From Acidovorax delafieldii (GTDB lineage: Bacteria > Pseudomonadota > Gammaproteobacteria > Burkholderiales > Burkholderiaceae_C), in the NCBI GenBank assembly GCA_002327945.1, contig DCVY01000051.1:1-6776 (forward strand): a DNA stretch of 6,776 bases, given 5' to 3'. Made by a program: the position numbers and the translations under genes. The notes under the pieces are model-generated. The model was not told the origin of the DNA, searched no databases, and saw only the letters and a program-made list of their open reading frames with translations. Of the stretch, positions 1 to 6,776 are shown one piece after another. Each line of letters opens with the position of its first letter. Position 1 is the first letter of the stretch.

Positions 1-30
1 CAAAAAGCAAAAAAGCAAAAAAGCAAAAGG
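1..30. repeat. A-rich tandem repeat (CAAAAAAG units)
   Basis: Four successive units of 7-8 bases: CAAAAAG, CAAAAAAG, CAAAAAAG and CAAAAGG. On the transcribed (minus) strand this reads as T runs separated by GC, starting 15 bases after the stop codon of the small Arg-rich gene. T-runs after the last gene could take part in transcription ending, but I see only short stems upstream (CCAG with CTGG; GGC with GCC), so I do not call a terminator. The repeat may continue beyond the window. Unit copy number in such tracts can vary between strains. Confidence 0.7.
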
Positions 31-45
31 CGGTGTGGCCAGTCG

Positions 46-228
46 CTACTTGGGCTGGTCGGGGAAAAACCCCAGGTCTTTTAGCTCTTCATCGCCCAGC
101 TCCAGCTCGGTCACTTCTGGCTGGCGTGGCTCGACGCTGCGGCGCCGTTCGTAGCTGGTCGGCGGGCCTTGCTCTTCTTGCCGTCGGTCTTGTCCGCTGC
201 GGCGGTCATGTGTCTGTCGTCGATCCAT
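46..228 (-). CDS. Small Arg-rich hypothetical protein
   Basis: Predicted 60-residue hydrophilic protein with no signal peptide or membrane segment. The N-terminal half is built of spaced DRR/ERRR units (MDRRQTHDRR, GQDRRQ, YERRRS). An acidic C-terminal part follows (PEVTELELGDEELKDLGFF). The arrangement of Arg pairs, then GPP, ERRR, PEVTELEL and an acidic end resembles small uncharacterised proteins I associate with Burkholderiales; this is from memory and unsearched. The ATG at 228 is the only ATG near the start. A TTG six codons earlier (246) keeps the frame, and the Shine-Dalgarno (GGA close to the ATG) is weak. It is the last gene of the array, 72 bases after the epimerase-like gene. A second open frame with high third-position GC, starting GTG at 260 and ending at 111, overlaps most of it, so the true coding frame is not certain. 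No function can be assigned. Confidence 0.5.
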   Translation of the reverse strand: MDRRQTHDRRSGQDRRQEEQGPPTSYERRRSVEPRQPEVTELELGDEELKDLGFFPDQPK

Positions 229-300
229 TTTTCCAATGCATCCCAAAGTGTTTCACTCACCTGGCGCCCTGCGTCCGGCAGCGCGGACGGGCCCCATGCC

Positions 301-777
301 TCAGCCGAGCGCAGAAAGCACTTCCGGCGGGGCCTGCACCAGCTCGATCAGCACGCCCTCGCCCGCAATCGGAAACTCATCGTTGCTCTTGGGGTGCAGA
401 AAGCAGATATCGTAGCCTGCGGCGCCTTTGCGGATACCGCCCGGCGCAAAACGCACACCCTCAGCGGTCAACCACTCGACTGCGGCGGCCAGGTCATCGA
501 TCCACAGGCCGATGTGGTTGAGCGGCGTGGTGTGCACGGCGGGTTTTTTGTTGATGTCGAGCGGCTGCATGATGTCCACCTCGACCTTGAAGGCGCCCTG
601 CCCCATGGCCAGGATGTCTTCGTCCACGTTTTCGCGCTCGCTCTGGAAGGTGCCGGTCTGCGCAAGGCCCAGCATGTCTACCCACAGGGTTTTCATGCGC
701 TGTTTGTCGGTGCCGCCGATGGCGACCTGCTGGATGCCCAGAACCTTGAAGGGCCGAGGAATGTTCGTGCTAGCCAT
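301..777 (-). CDS. VOC family protein, candidate methylmalonyl-CoA epimerase
   Basis: VOC-fold protein of 158 residues, often labelled lactoylglutathione lyase. The second half (85-152) closely resembles methylmalonyl-CoA epimerase: [18 protein letters not shown], then CFLHPKS and GVLIELVQ. The pathway needs an epimerase to convert the (S)-methylmalonyl-CoA made by PccAB to the (R) form used by the mutase, and no other gene in view fits better. By eye against the Propionibacterium shermanii enzyme, His88 and Glu145 match metal ligands His91 and Glu141. The first ligand (His12) is replaced by Gln17 in IQQVAIGG, and Gln65 aligns with Asp68. Glu53 may match the catalytic Glu48. Metal binding or activity may therefore differ. 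The ATG at 777 is preceded by GAGGA ten bases upstream, inside a 15-bp duplicated unit. It lies 72 bases after pccA. The substrate assignment is inferred from context and the C-terminal half. Confidence 0.9.
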   Translation of the reverse strand: MASTNIPRPFKVLGIQQVAIGGTDKQRMKTLWVDMLGLAQTGTFQSERENVDEDILAMGQGAFKVEVDIMQPLDINKKPAVHTTPLNHIGLWIDDLAAAVEWLTAEGVRFAPGGIRKGAAGYDICFLHPKSNDEFPIAGEGVLIELVQAPPEVLSALG

Positions 778-785
778 GGGTGGGA

Positions 786-815
786 TGTCCTCAATTGCTG
801 TGTTTTCAATTGCTG
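786..815 (-). repeat. 15-bp tandem duplication in the leader of the epimerase-like gene
   Basis: Read on the minus strand, CAGCAATTGAAAACA (815-801) is followed directly by CAGCAATTGAGGACA (800-786), identical at 13 of 15 positions. The two differences turn GAAAA of the first unit into GAGGA in the second, and that GAGGA (792-788) is the Shine-Dalgarno of the downstream gene. The first unit overlaps the end of the inverted-repeat element at 812-844. Confidence 0.8.
788..792 (-). promoter_or_regulatory. Ribosome binding site of the epimerase-like VOC gene
   Basis: GAGGA on the minus strand, ten bases before the ATG at 777, within the second unit of the 15-bp duplication. Spacing is slightly long, but no better motif lies nearer, and it supports this ATG as the start. 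Confidence 0.55.
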
Positions 816-844
816 CCGGCGCTTATTCACCAAGCACCTGCGTC
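812..844 (-). repeat. Degenerate inverted repeat (hairpin) after pccA
   Basis: A 13-base arm (844-832), a 7-base loop (831-825) and a 13-base arm (824-812) form a stem with nine Watson-Crick pairs plus one G-U. It begins six bases after the pccA stop codon in the 72-base gap before the epimerase-like gene. No T-run follows on the transcript strand, so it is not an intrinsic terminator. The 3' arm and flank match the element at the end of meaB at 15 of 21 positions (824-804 against 4913-4893). Possible roles are a repeat remnant or a stem that tunes mRNA stability between genes. Confidence 0.55.
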
Positions 845-849
845 ATTTT

Positions 850-2904
850 TCATTGGAATTCCAGAATCACCTGGTCCACGGCGAGCGACTCGCCCTTGCC
901 CGCCACGACCTTGCCCACCACGCCGTCCTGCGCGGCAAAGAGGATGTTCTCCATCTTCATGGCTTCGATCACGGCCAGCTTCTCGCCCGCTTGCACCTTC
1001 TGGCCAGGCTGTACCGCCACATCGACCAGCAGGCCGGGCATGGGCGAGAGCAGGAACCTGGACAGATCCGGCGGCGCCTTGAACGGCATGAGCTTGTGCA
1101 GGCGCGCGCCCAGTGGAGACAGCACCAATGCATCGATCTGCGTGCCGTTGTGCGCAATGCGCAGTGCCAACGGGTTCTTGGCCGTGCCCCGCTCCACCTG
1201 GGCCGTAAAGCCCATGCCATTGAACTGGCCTTGCACGCGAATCTGCCCCAGTGTGGCCGTGCTGCTGATCTGATAGCTTTTACCACCCACGGAAACTGCG
1301 CTGGAACGCAATTTGCCTTCCATTTCGAAATCGGTCACCGTCACCGCATGGTGCTGGTTCTGGCCTTCTGCGCCCAGGGTGATAACCACATACTCTTCGC
1401 CCACCTTCACCTCATGGCCGGCCAACTGGCCGCTGATGCCCGAGGCGCGCGCACGGTAGCGGCGGTTCATGTAGGCGGCCAGTGCCACCAGGAACAGCGG
1501 GTCTTCATGCGGCACGTGTTCGGCGGCAAAGCCCTTGCCGTAATGTTCGGCGATGAAGCCGGTGTTGAACTGGCCTGTGACGAAGTTCGGGTGCGCCAGC
1601 AGCGCGGCCTGGAAGGGGATGTTGCTGCTGATGCCGCGGATCACGAAGCCGTTGAGCGCCGCGCGCATCTTGGCAATGGCATCGCTGCGGTCGGTGCCGT
1701 GCACGATGAGCTTGGCGATCATCGAGTCGTAATACATGGGGATCTCGCCCCCTTCGTACACGCCCGTGTCCACCCGCACGCCCAGCTTCTTGGTGGTGTC
1801 CGACTGGAACATCGACTCCTGCGGCGGCTGAAAGCGCACCAGGCGGCCGGTGGAGGGCAAGAAGTTGCGGAACGGGTCTTCGGCGTTGATGCGGCACTCG
1901 ATGGCCCAGCCGTCGCGCTTCACATCGGCTTGCGTGAGCGGCAGCTTCTCGCCCGCCGCCACGCGGATCATCAGCTCCACCAGGTCCAGGCCAGTGATGC
2001 ATTCCGTCACCGGGTGCTCCACCTGCAGGCGGGTGTTCATCTCCAGAAAATAGAAGTCCTGGTCCTTGCCGACCACAAACTCCACCGTGCCGGCGCTCTG
2101 GTACTTCACGGCCTTGGCCAGTTGCACGGCCTGCTCACCCATGGCCTTGCGGGTGGCGTCGCTGATGAAGGGCGATGGCGCCTCCTCGATCACCTTCTGG
2201 TGGCGGCGCTGGATGGAGCATTCGCGCTCGTTCAAATAAACCACGTTGCCGTGGCTGTCGCCCAGCACCTGGATCTCGATGTGGCGCGGCTCCTGCACAA
2301 ACTTCTCGATGAAGATGCGGTCGTCGCCAAAGCTGTTGCGGGCCTCGTTCTGGCAGCTGGCAAAGCCTTCCAACGCTTCCTTGTCGTTATAGGCCACGCG
2401 CAGGCCCTTGCCGCCGCCGCCCGCGCTGGCCTTGATCATCACCGGGTAGCCAATGCCCCTGGCAATTTCCACCGCCTGCTCGGGGCCGGCGATGGCATCG
2501 TTGTAGCCCGGAATGGTGTTGACCTTGGCCTCCAGCGCGAGCTTCTTGGACGCAATCTTGTCGCCCATGGCCGCAATCGAATGCGCCTTGGGGCCGATGA
2601 AGGCAATGCCTTCGTCCTCGCAGCGTTTGGCAAAGGCTTCGTTCTCGCTCAAGAAGCCGTAGCCGGGGTGGATGGCCTGGGCGCCGGTCTGCTTGCAGGC
2701 GGCGATGATCTTGTCGGCCAGCAGGTACGACTCACGCGATGGCGCAGCGCCAATGTGCACGGCCTCATCGGCCAGCTTGACGTGGCGGGCTTCCTTGTCG
2801 GCGTCGGAGTAGACGGCGACAGTGGCGATGCCCATTTTCTTGGCCGTTGCAATCACACGGCACGCAATCTCGCCACGGTTGGCGATCAGAATTTTCTTGA
2901 ACAT
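850..2904 (-). CDS. pccA: Propionyl-CoA carboxylase alpha subunit (biotin carboxylase plus biotin carrier)
   Basis: Biotinylated subunit that uses ATP and bicarbonate to carboxylate its own biotin, which PccB then uses on propionyl-CoA. It has 684 residues, a typical length. The biotin carboxylase N-domain opens with KKILIANRGEIACRV (3-17). The ATP-grasp part has the glycine-rich loop AGGGGKG at 161-167, RRHQK at 233-237 and the catalytic FLEMNTRLQVEHPVTE at 286-301 (Glu288, Asn290, Arg292). The biotin carboxylase C-domain extends to about 450. A long linker/BT region (about 465-610) is the part that contacts the beta subunit in propionyl-CoA carboxylases. The biotinyl domain (about 615-684) carries EAMKM with Lys650, 34 residues from the end, as expected for a biotin site. 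The ATG at 2904 has GGAGA eight bases upstream and lies 18 bases after the preceding VOC gene. All key residues seen are intact. A broader acetyl/propionyl specificity is possible, but context favours propionyl. Confidence 0.96.
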   Translation of the reverse strand: MFKKILIANRGEIACRVIATAKKMGIATVAVYSDADKEARHVKLADEAVHIGAAPSRESYLLADKIIAACKQTGAQAIHPGYGFLSENEAFAKRCEDEGIAFIGPKAHSIAAMGDKIASKKLALEAKVNTIPGYNDAIAGPEQAVEIARGIGYPVMIKASAGGGGKGLRVAYNDKEALEGFASCQNEARNSFGDDRIFIEKFVQEPRHIEIQVLGDSHGNVVYLNERECSIQRRHQKVIEEAPSPFISDATRKAMGEQAVQLAKAVKYQSAGTVEFVVGKDQDFYFLEMNTRLQVEHPVTECITGLDLVELMIRVAAGEKLPLTQADVKRDGWAIECRINAEDPFRNFLPSTGRLVRFQPPQESMFQSDTTKKLGVRVDTGVYEGGEIPMYYDSMIAKLIVHGTDRSDAIAKMRAALNGFVIRGISSNIPFQAALLAHPNFVTGQFNTGFIAEHYGKGFAAEHVPHEDPLFLVALAAYMNRRYRARASGISGQLAGHEVKVGEEYVVITLGAEGQNQHHAVTVTDFEMEGKLRSSAVSVGGKSYQISSTATLGQIRVQGQFNGMGFTAQVERGTAKNPLALRIAHNGTQIDALVLSPLGARLHKLMPFKAPPDLSRFLLSPMPGLLVDVAVQPGQKVQAGEKLAVIEAMKMENILFAAQDGVVGKVVAGKGESLAVDQVILEFQ

Positions 2905-2912
2905 GCTTTGTT

Positions 2913-2917
2913 TCTCC
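2913..2917 (-). promoter_or_regulatory. Ribosome binding site of pccA
   Basis: GGAGA on the minus strand, eight bases before the pccA ATG at 2904 and just after the stop of the preceding VOC gene. It supports the chosen start. Confidence 0.65.
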
Positions 2918-2922
2918 AGTTC

Positions 2923-3315
2923 TTATGCCGCCATGGGGCTGCAAAGTTCGATCAGATTGCCATCAGGGGTGCGCAGATAGGCCACGGTTTGCCCCCAAGG
3001 CTTCTTTGTTGGGGCGCTGAGCAAAGCGGCACCCGCTGCAACAGCACGGTCGGCGGCAGCGACCACGTCGTCGGTCACGAGCGCAATTTCCTGACCCTGC
3101 GGCAAGGCAGACGCATCGGCTGGGGCATAGCCAGCCGGCAAGTTGTCATGTCCCAGCGTATGGGAAGCGAACGCAATAGTGGTTTCGCCAGACGCTAACT
3201 CGGCGTAGTCGCCTGTGGGAGCGTGTAGCCGTACATCGAAACCAAAGGCTTTTTGCCAGAATGCGACAGAAGTGGCTACGTCAGCGACATAGGTAATGAA
3301 GTACCCGAACTTCAT
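2923..3315 (-). CDS. VOC (glyoxalase/bleomycin-resistance fold) family protein between pccB and pccA
   Basis: Small cytoplasmic protein of 130 residues with the paired beta-alpha-beta-beta-beta halves of the vicinal oxygen chelate fold. The first half is about 1-60 (FGYFITYVADVATSVAFWQKAFGF) and the second about 74-127 (EIALVTDDVVAAADRAVAAGA, then YLRTPDGNLIELCSP). The usual first-strand metal ligand is not a His here (the segment reads YFITYV). Glu76 and Glu123 sit at the positions of later ligands, so metal binding is uncertain. I start at the ATG at 3315, five bases after the pccB stop. The frame is open further upstream, but that part lies inside pccB and does not resemble the fold. There is no strong Shine-Dalgarno, which suggests translation coupled to pccB. 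Substrate and reaction are unknown. A role linked to propionyl-CoA use is inferred only from its place between the carboxylase subunits; a resistance or glyoxalase role is also possible. Confidence 0.88.
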   Translation of the reverse strand: MKFGYFITYVADVATSVAFWQKAFGFDVRLHAPTGDYAELASGETTIAFASHTLGHDNLPAGYAPADASALPQGQEIALVTDDVVAAADRAVAAGAALLSAPTKKPWGQTVAYLRTPDGNLIELCSPMAA

Positions 3316-3320
3316 GGCGT

Positions 3321-4853
<1,533 letters not shown>

Positions 4854-4858
4854 GGTCG

Positions 4859-4864
4859 TCCTTT
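4859..4864 (-). promoter_or_regulatory. Strong ribosome binding site of pccB
   Basis: AAAGGA on the minus strand, five bases before the ATG at 4853, in the 37-base AT-richer gap after meaB. It fixes the pccB start and suggests that pccB is translated independently of meaB. Confidence 0.7.
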
Positions 4865-4890
4865 GGTGAATTCGGTTTATTGCTTACTAT

Positions 4891-5919
4891 TTATTTGATA
4901 GCTGCTTGCGCTTGTCCAGATTGCGCCAGCAGCAGATTTCTTGCCGCAGTCGATGCCGCGATGCGCCCTGCCGCCACATCGGCCTGCAGCTGCGGCAGCA
5001 GCTTTTTAACCTGCGGGTGCTGGCGAAACGCGAGTTTGAGGCCCACATCAATGCGCTCCCACATCCAGGCCAGCGCCTGTTTCTCGCGCCGCGTAGCCAG
5101 GCGACCATTGGCGGTTTGCAGCTGGCGAAACTGCGTGACGGCGGCCCAGAAGCTGTCTACGCCCTGGCCTAACAGCGCGCTGATCTGCAGGACTTTGGGG
5201 TGCCACTGGGTGTCGTTGTGGTGCGCGTTCTCGGGGTTGCCGTGTTGACTGAGCAGGCGCAGGCTGGAAGCAATCTGCGCCTCGGCCCGCGTGGCGGCGT
5301 TCGTGTCGATGTCGGCCTTGTTGATGACCACGAGGTCGGCGATCTCCATCACACCCTTCTTGATGGCCTGCAGGTCGTCGCCCGCGTTGGGCAACTGCAT
5401 GAGCACGAACATGTCGGTCATGCCAGCCACGGCAATCTCGCTCTGGCCCACGCCCACGGTTTCGACGATCACCACGTCGTAGCCCGCCGCCTCGCACACC
5501 AGCATGGCCTCGCGCGTCTTCTCGGCCACACCGCCCAGCGTGCCGCTGCTGGGGCTGGGGCGGATGTAGGCTTTTTCGTGCACCGACAGATGTTCCATGC
5601 GCGTCTTGTCGCCCAGGATGGAGCCGCCCGAAACCGTGCTCGACGGGTCGATGGTGAGCACAGCCACGCGGTGCCCCAGTCCGATCAGGTACAGGCCCAG
5701 CGCTTCGATAAAGGTGGACTTGCCCACGCCCGGCACGCCACTGATGCCGAGGCGAAACGCCTTGCCGGTGTGCGGCAGCAGCTGCGTGAGCAGCGCATCG
5801 CCTTGCGCACGGTGATCGGCACGGGTGGATTCGAGCAACGTGATGGCTTTGGACATGGCGCGGCGCTGCACTGCTGCAGTGCCGTGCACCACGCCATCGA
5901 GAAGCGCCGCAGGTGTCAC
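4891..5919 (-). CDS. meaB: MeaB/ArgK-family GTPase, methylmalonyl-CoA mutase chaperone
   Basis: G3E-family P-loop GTPase that in known systems gates adenosylcobalamin delivery to methylmalonyl-CoA mutase and protects or reactivates it. It has 342 residues, close to family length. Walker [10 protein letters not shown] lies at 61-69, DPSS at 91-94, [11 protein letters not shown] at 98-108, ETVGVGQSE at 153-161 and the guanine-specificity motif NKAD at 200-203. I chose the GTG at 5919 over the internal ATG at 5856 (Met22). The extra 21 residues resemble the family N-terminus, and this GTG overlaps the mutase stop as GTGA with an AAGG seven bases upstream, a typical translational-coupling arrangement. 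The C-terminal tail after about residue 333 (SGQAQAAIK) and the stop codon fall inside an inverted-repeat element (4893-4933), so the end of the protein may be repeat-derived. The older ArgK name (arginine transport kinase) is a historical misassignment. Position next to the mutase supports the chaperone role. Confidence 0.95.
   Translation of the reverse strand: MTPAALLDGVVHGTAAVQRRAMSKAITLLESTRADHRAQGDALLTQLLPHTGKAFRLGISGVPGVGKSTFIEALGLYLIGLGHRVAVLTIDPSSTVSGGSILGDKTRMEHLSVHEKAYIRPSPSSGTLGGVAEKTREAMLVCEAAGYDVVIVETVGVGQSEIAVAGMTDMFVLMQLPNAGDDLQAIKKGVMEIADLVVINKADIDTNAATRAEAQIASSLRLLSQHGNPENAHHNDTQWHPKVLQISALLGQGVDSFWAAVTQFRQLQTANGRLATRREKQALAWMWERIDVGLKLAFRQHPQVKKLLPQLQADVAAGRIAASTAARNLLLAQSGQAQAAIK
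4893..4933 (-). repeat. Inverted-repeat element overlapping the end of meaB
   Basis: Arms GCTGCT and GCGC (4933-4928, 4926-4923) pair with GCGC and AGCAGC (4911-4908, 4906-4901) around an 11-base loop, with one mismatch. The stem lies within the last codons of meaB, and its AT-rich flank contains the TAA. The core (CAAGCGCAAGCAGCTATC) is a motif I recall as a frequent intergenic repeat in Comamonadaceae genomes; that is memory, not a search. A related copy lies at 812-844. Confidence 0.55.
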
Positions 5920-6776
5920 GCCACCGCCTTGCGAATCTGCTCCAGCACGTCCTTGGCGCTGACGGGGATGGGCGTGCCGGGGCCATAAATGCCCTTCACG
6001 CCCGCTTCGTACAGGTGCTCATAGTCTTGTGCGGGGATCACGCCGCCCACAAACACAATGATGTCGTCCGCGCCCTGGTCTTTCAGCGACTGGATGATGG
6101 CGGGCACCAGCGTCTTGTGGCCGGCGGCGAGCGTGCTCACGCCTACGGCATGCACGTCGTTCTCAATCGCTTGGCGGGCACATTCTTCGGGGGTCTGGAA
6201 CAGCGGGCCCATGTCCACGTCAAAGCCCAGGTCGGCAAAGGCCGTTGCCACCACCTTGGCGCCACGGTCGTGGCCGTCTTGCCCCAGCTTGGCGATCATG
6301 ACGCGGGGGCGGCGGCCCTGGGCTTGGGCAAATTCGTTGATCTCGGTCTTGAGCTTGTCCCAACCTTCGGCCGAGTCGTAAGCGGCTGCGTACACACCGG
6401 TCACCTTTTGGGTATCGGCGCGGTGGCGCCCAAAAACCTTTTCCAGCGCATCCGACACCTCGCCCACCGTGGCGCGCAGGCGCACGGCCTGGATGGCCAG
6501 GTCCAGCAGGTTGCCGCTGCCGTCTTCTGCTGCAGACGTGAGAGCATCCAGCGCTTGTTGCACCTTGGCTGCATTGCGATTGGCCTTGATTTTCTCCAGT
6601 CGGGCAATCTGTCCATCGCGCACCTTCATGTTGTCGATCTGCAGGATGTCGACCGGGTCTTCCTTGGCCAGCTTGTATTTGTTCACGCCCACGATCACGT
6701 CCTTGCCGCTGTCGATGCGCGCCTGCTTTTCAGCCGCAGCGGCTTCGATCTTGAGCTTGGCCCAGCCGCTGTCCAC
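5916..6776 (-). CDS. scpA: Methylmalonyl-CoA mutase, C-terminal part (partial, N-terminus outside window)
   Basis: Adenosylcobalamin-dependent mutase that interconverts (R)-methylmalonyl-CoA and succinyl-CoA in the cytoplasm. Only the last 286 codons are visible. The frame runs open through the window edge, so the gene starts upstream; the usual single-chain enzyme is about 700-750 residues. Visible residues 1-60 match the end of the catalytic barrel and linker ([20 protein letters not shown]). From about 155 to 286 lies the B12-binding domain, with DGHDRG at 167-172 whose His169 is the lower cobalt ligand, then VSTLAAG at 213-219 and FVGGVIP at 242-248. These are the three blocks of the base-off/His-on fold. 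It is the first gene of the visible array, and its TGA overlaps the GTG of meaB. The visible part shows no frameshift or lost motif. A related acyl-CoA mutase (ethylmalonyl- or isobutyryl-type) cannot be fully excluded without the substrate-binding half, but the neighbours strongly favour methylmalonyl-CoA. Confidence 0.95.
   Translation of the reverse strand: MDSGWAKLKIEAAAAEKQARIDSGKDVIVGVNKYKLAKEDPVDILQIDNMKVRDGQIARLEKIKANRNAAKVQQALDALTSAAEDGSGNLLDLAIQAVRLRATVGEVSDALEKVFGRHRADTQKVTGVYAAAYDSAEGWDKLKTEINEFAQAQGRRPRVMIAKLGQDGHDRGAKVVATAFADLGFDVDMGPLFQTPEECARQAIENDVHAVGVSTLAAGHKTLVPAIIQSLKDQGADDIIVFVGGVIPAQDYEHLYEAGVKGIYGPGTPIPVSAKDVLEQIRKAVA

Noticed and set aside
31..66. Possible intrinsic terminator before the A-rich tract on the minus strand
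   Set aside because: Only 3-4 base-pair stems can be drawn and the T-runs are broken by GC, so a terminator is not supported.
823..846. Seven-codon mini reading frame (MTQVLGE) just after pccA on the minus strand, possible leader peptide
   Set aside because: It lies inside the degenerate hairpin, has no Shine-Dalgarno and shows no run of regulatory codons.
169..3198. A 1009-codon open frame on the plus strand, antisense to pccA and its neighbours
   Set aside because: It spans several genes on the other strand. Its translation is rich in His, Arg, Leu and Ala with no recognisable domain, as expected for the shadow of high-GC genes with biased third positions.
5868..5882. Short hairpin (GCACTG, three-base loop, CAGTGC) near the start of meaB
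   Set aside because: It is a six-pair stem inside coding sequence that encodes a normal family N-terminus. Such stems are common by chance at this GC content.

Overview
This window carries most of a propionyl-CoA to succinyl-CoA (methylmalonyl pathway) gene cluster. High GC content, codon use and protein types point to a betaproteobacterium of the order Burkholderiales, most likely family Comamonadaceae (Acidovorax/Comamonas/Delftia-like). This placement rests on recognising the proteins and a repeat typical of that group, not on a search. All supported genes lie on the minus strand and form one tight, co-directional, operon-like array. In transcription order it runs from 6776 down to 46: methylmalonyl-CoA mutase (C-terminal part only, cut by the window edge), MeaB-type GTPase chaperone, propionyl-CoA carboxylase beta subunit, a small VOC/glyoxalase-fold protein, biotin-carrying propionyl-CoA carboxylase alpha subunit, a second VOC protein resembling methylmalonyl-CoA epimerase, and a small Arg-rich hypothetical protein.

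The genes form a coherent pathway. PccA and PccB carboxylate propionyl-CoA to (S)-methylmalonyl-CoA. An epimerase is needed to give the (R) isomer, and the VOC protein after pccA is the best local candidate. The B12-dependent mutase converts (R)-methylmalonyl-CoA to succinyl-CoA, and MeaB protects the mutase and helps load its cofactor. Coupling is visible at the junctions. The mutase stop and the meaB GTG start overlap by 4 bases, pccB and the following VOC gene are 5 bases apart, and that VOC gene and pccA are 18 bases apart.

The only non-coding gaps are short: 4854-4890, 778-849 and about 229-300. Two hold degenerate inverted-repeat elements, one of which supplies the last codons and stop of meaB. 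The 778-849 gap also contains a 15-bp tandem duplication whose second unit provides the ribosome binding site of the second VOC gene. The first 30 bases are an A-rich tandem repeat. There is no stretch over 300 bases without a gene. I see no tRNA, rRNA, CRISPR array, insertion sequence or defence system. The operon promoter must lie beyond 6776.

I did not find a clearly new biological system. The items most worth checking are the epimerase-like protein with substituted metal ligands, the VOC gene placed between the two carboxylase subunits, the repeat-derived end of meaB, and two overlapping plausible reading frames at the 3' end of the cluster.
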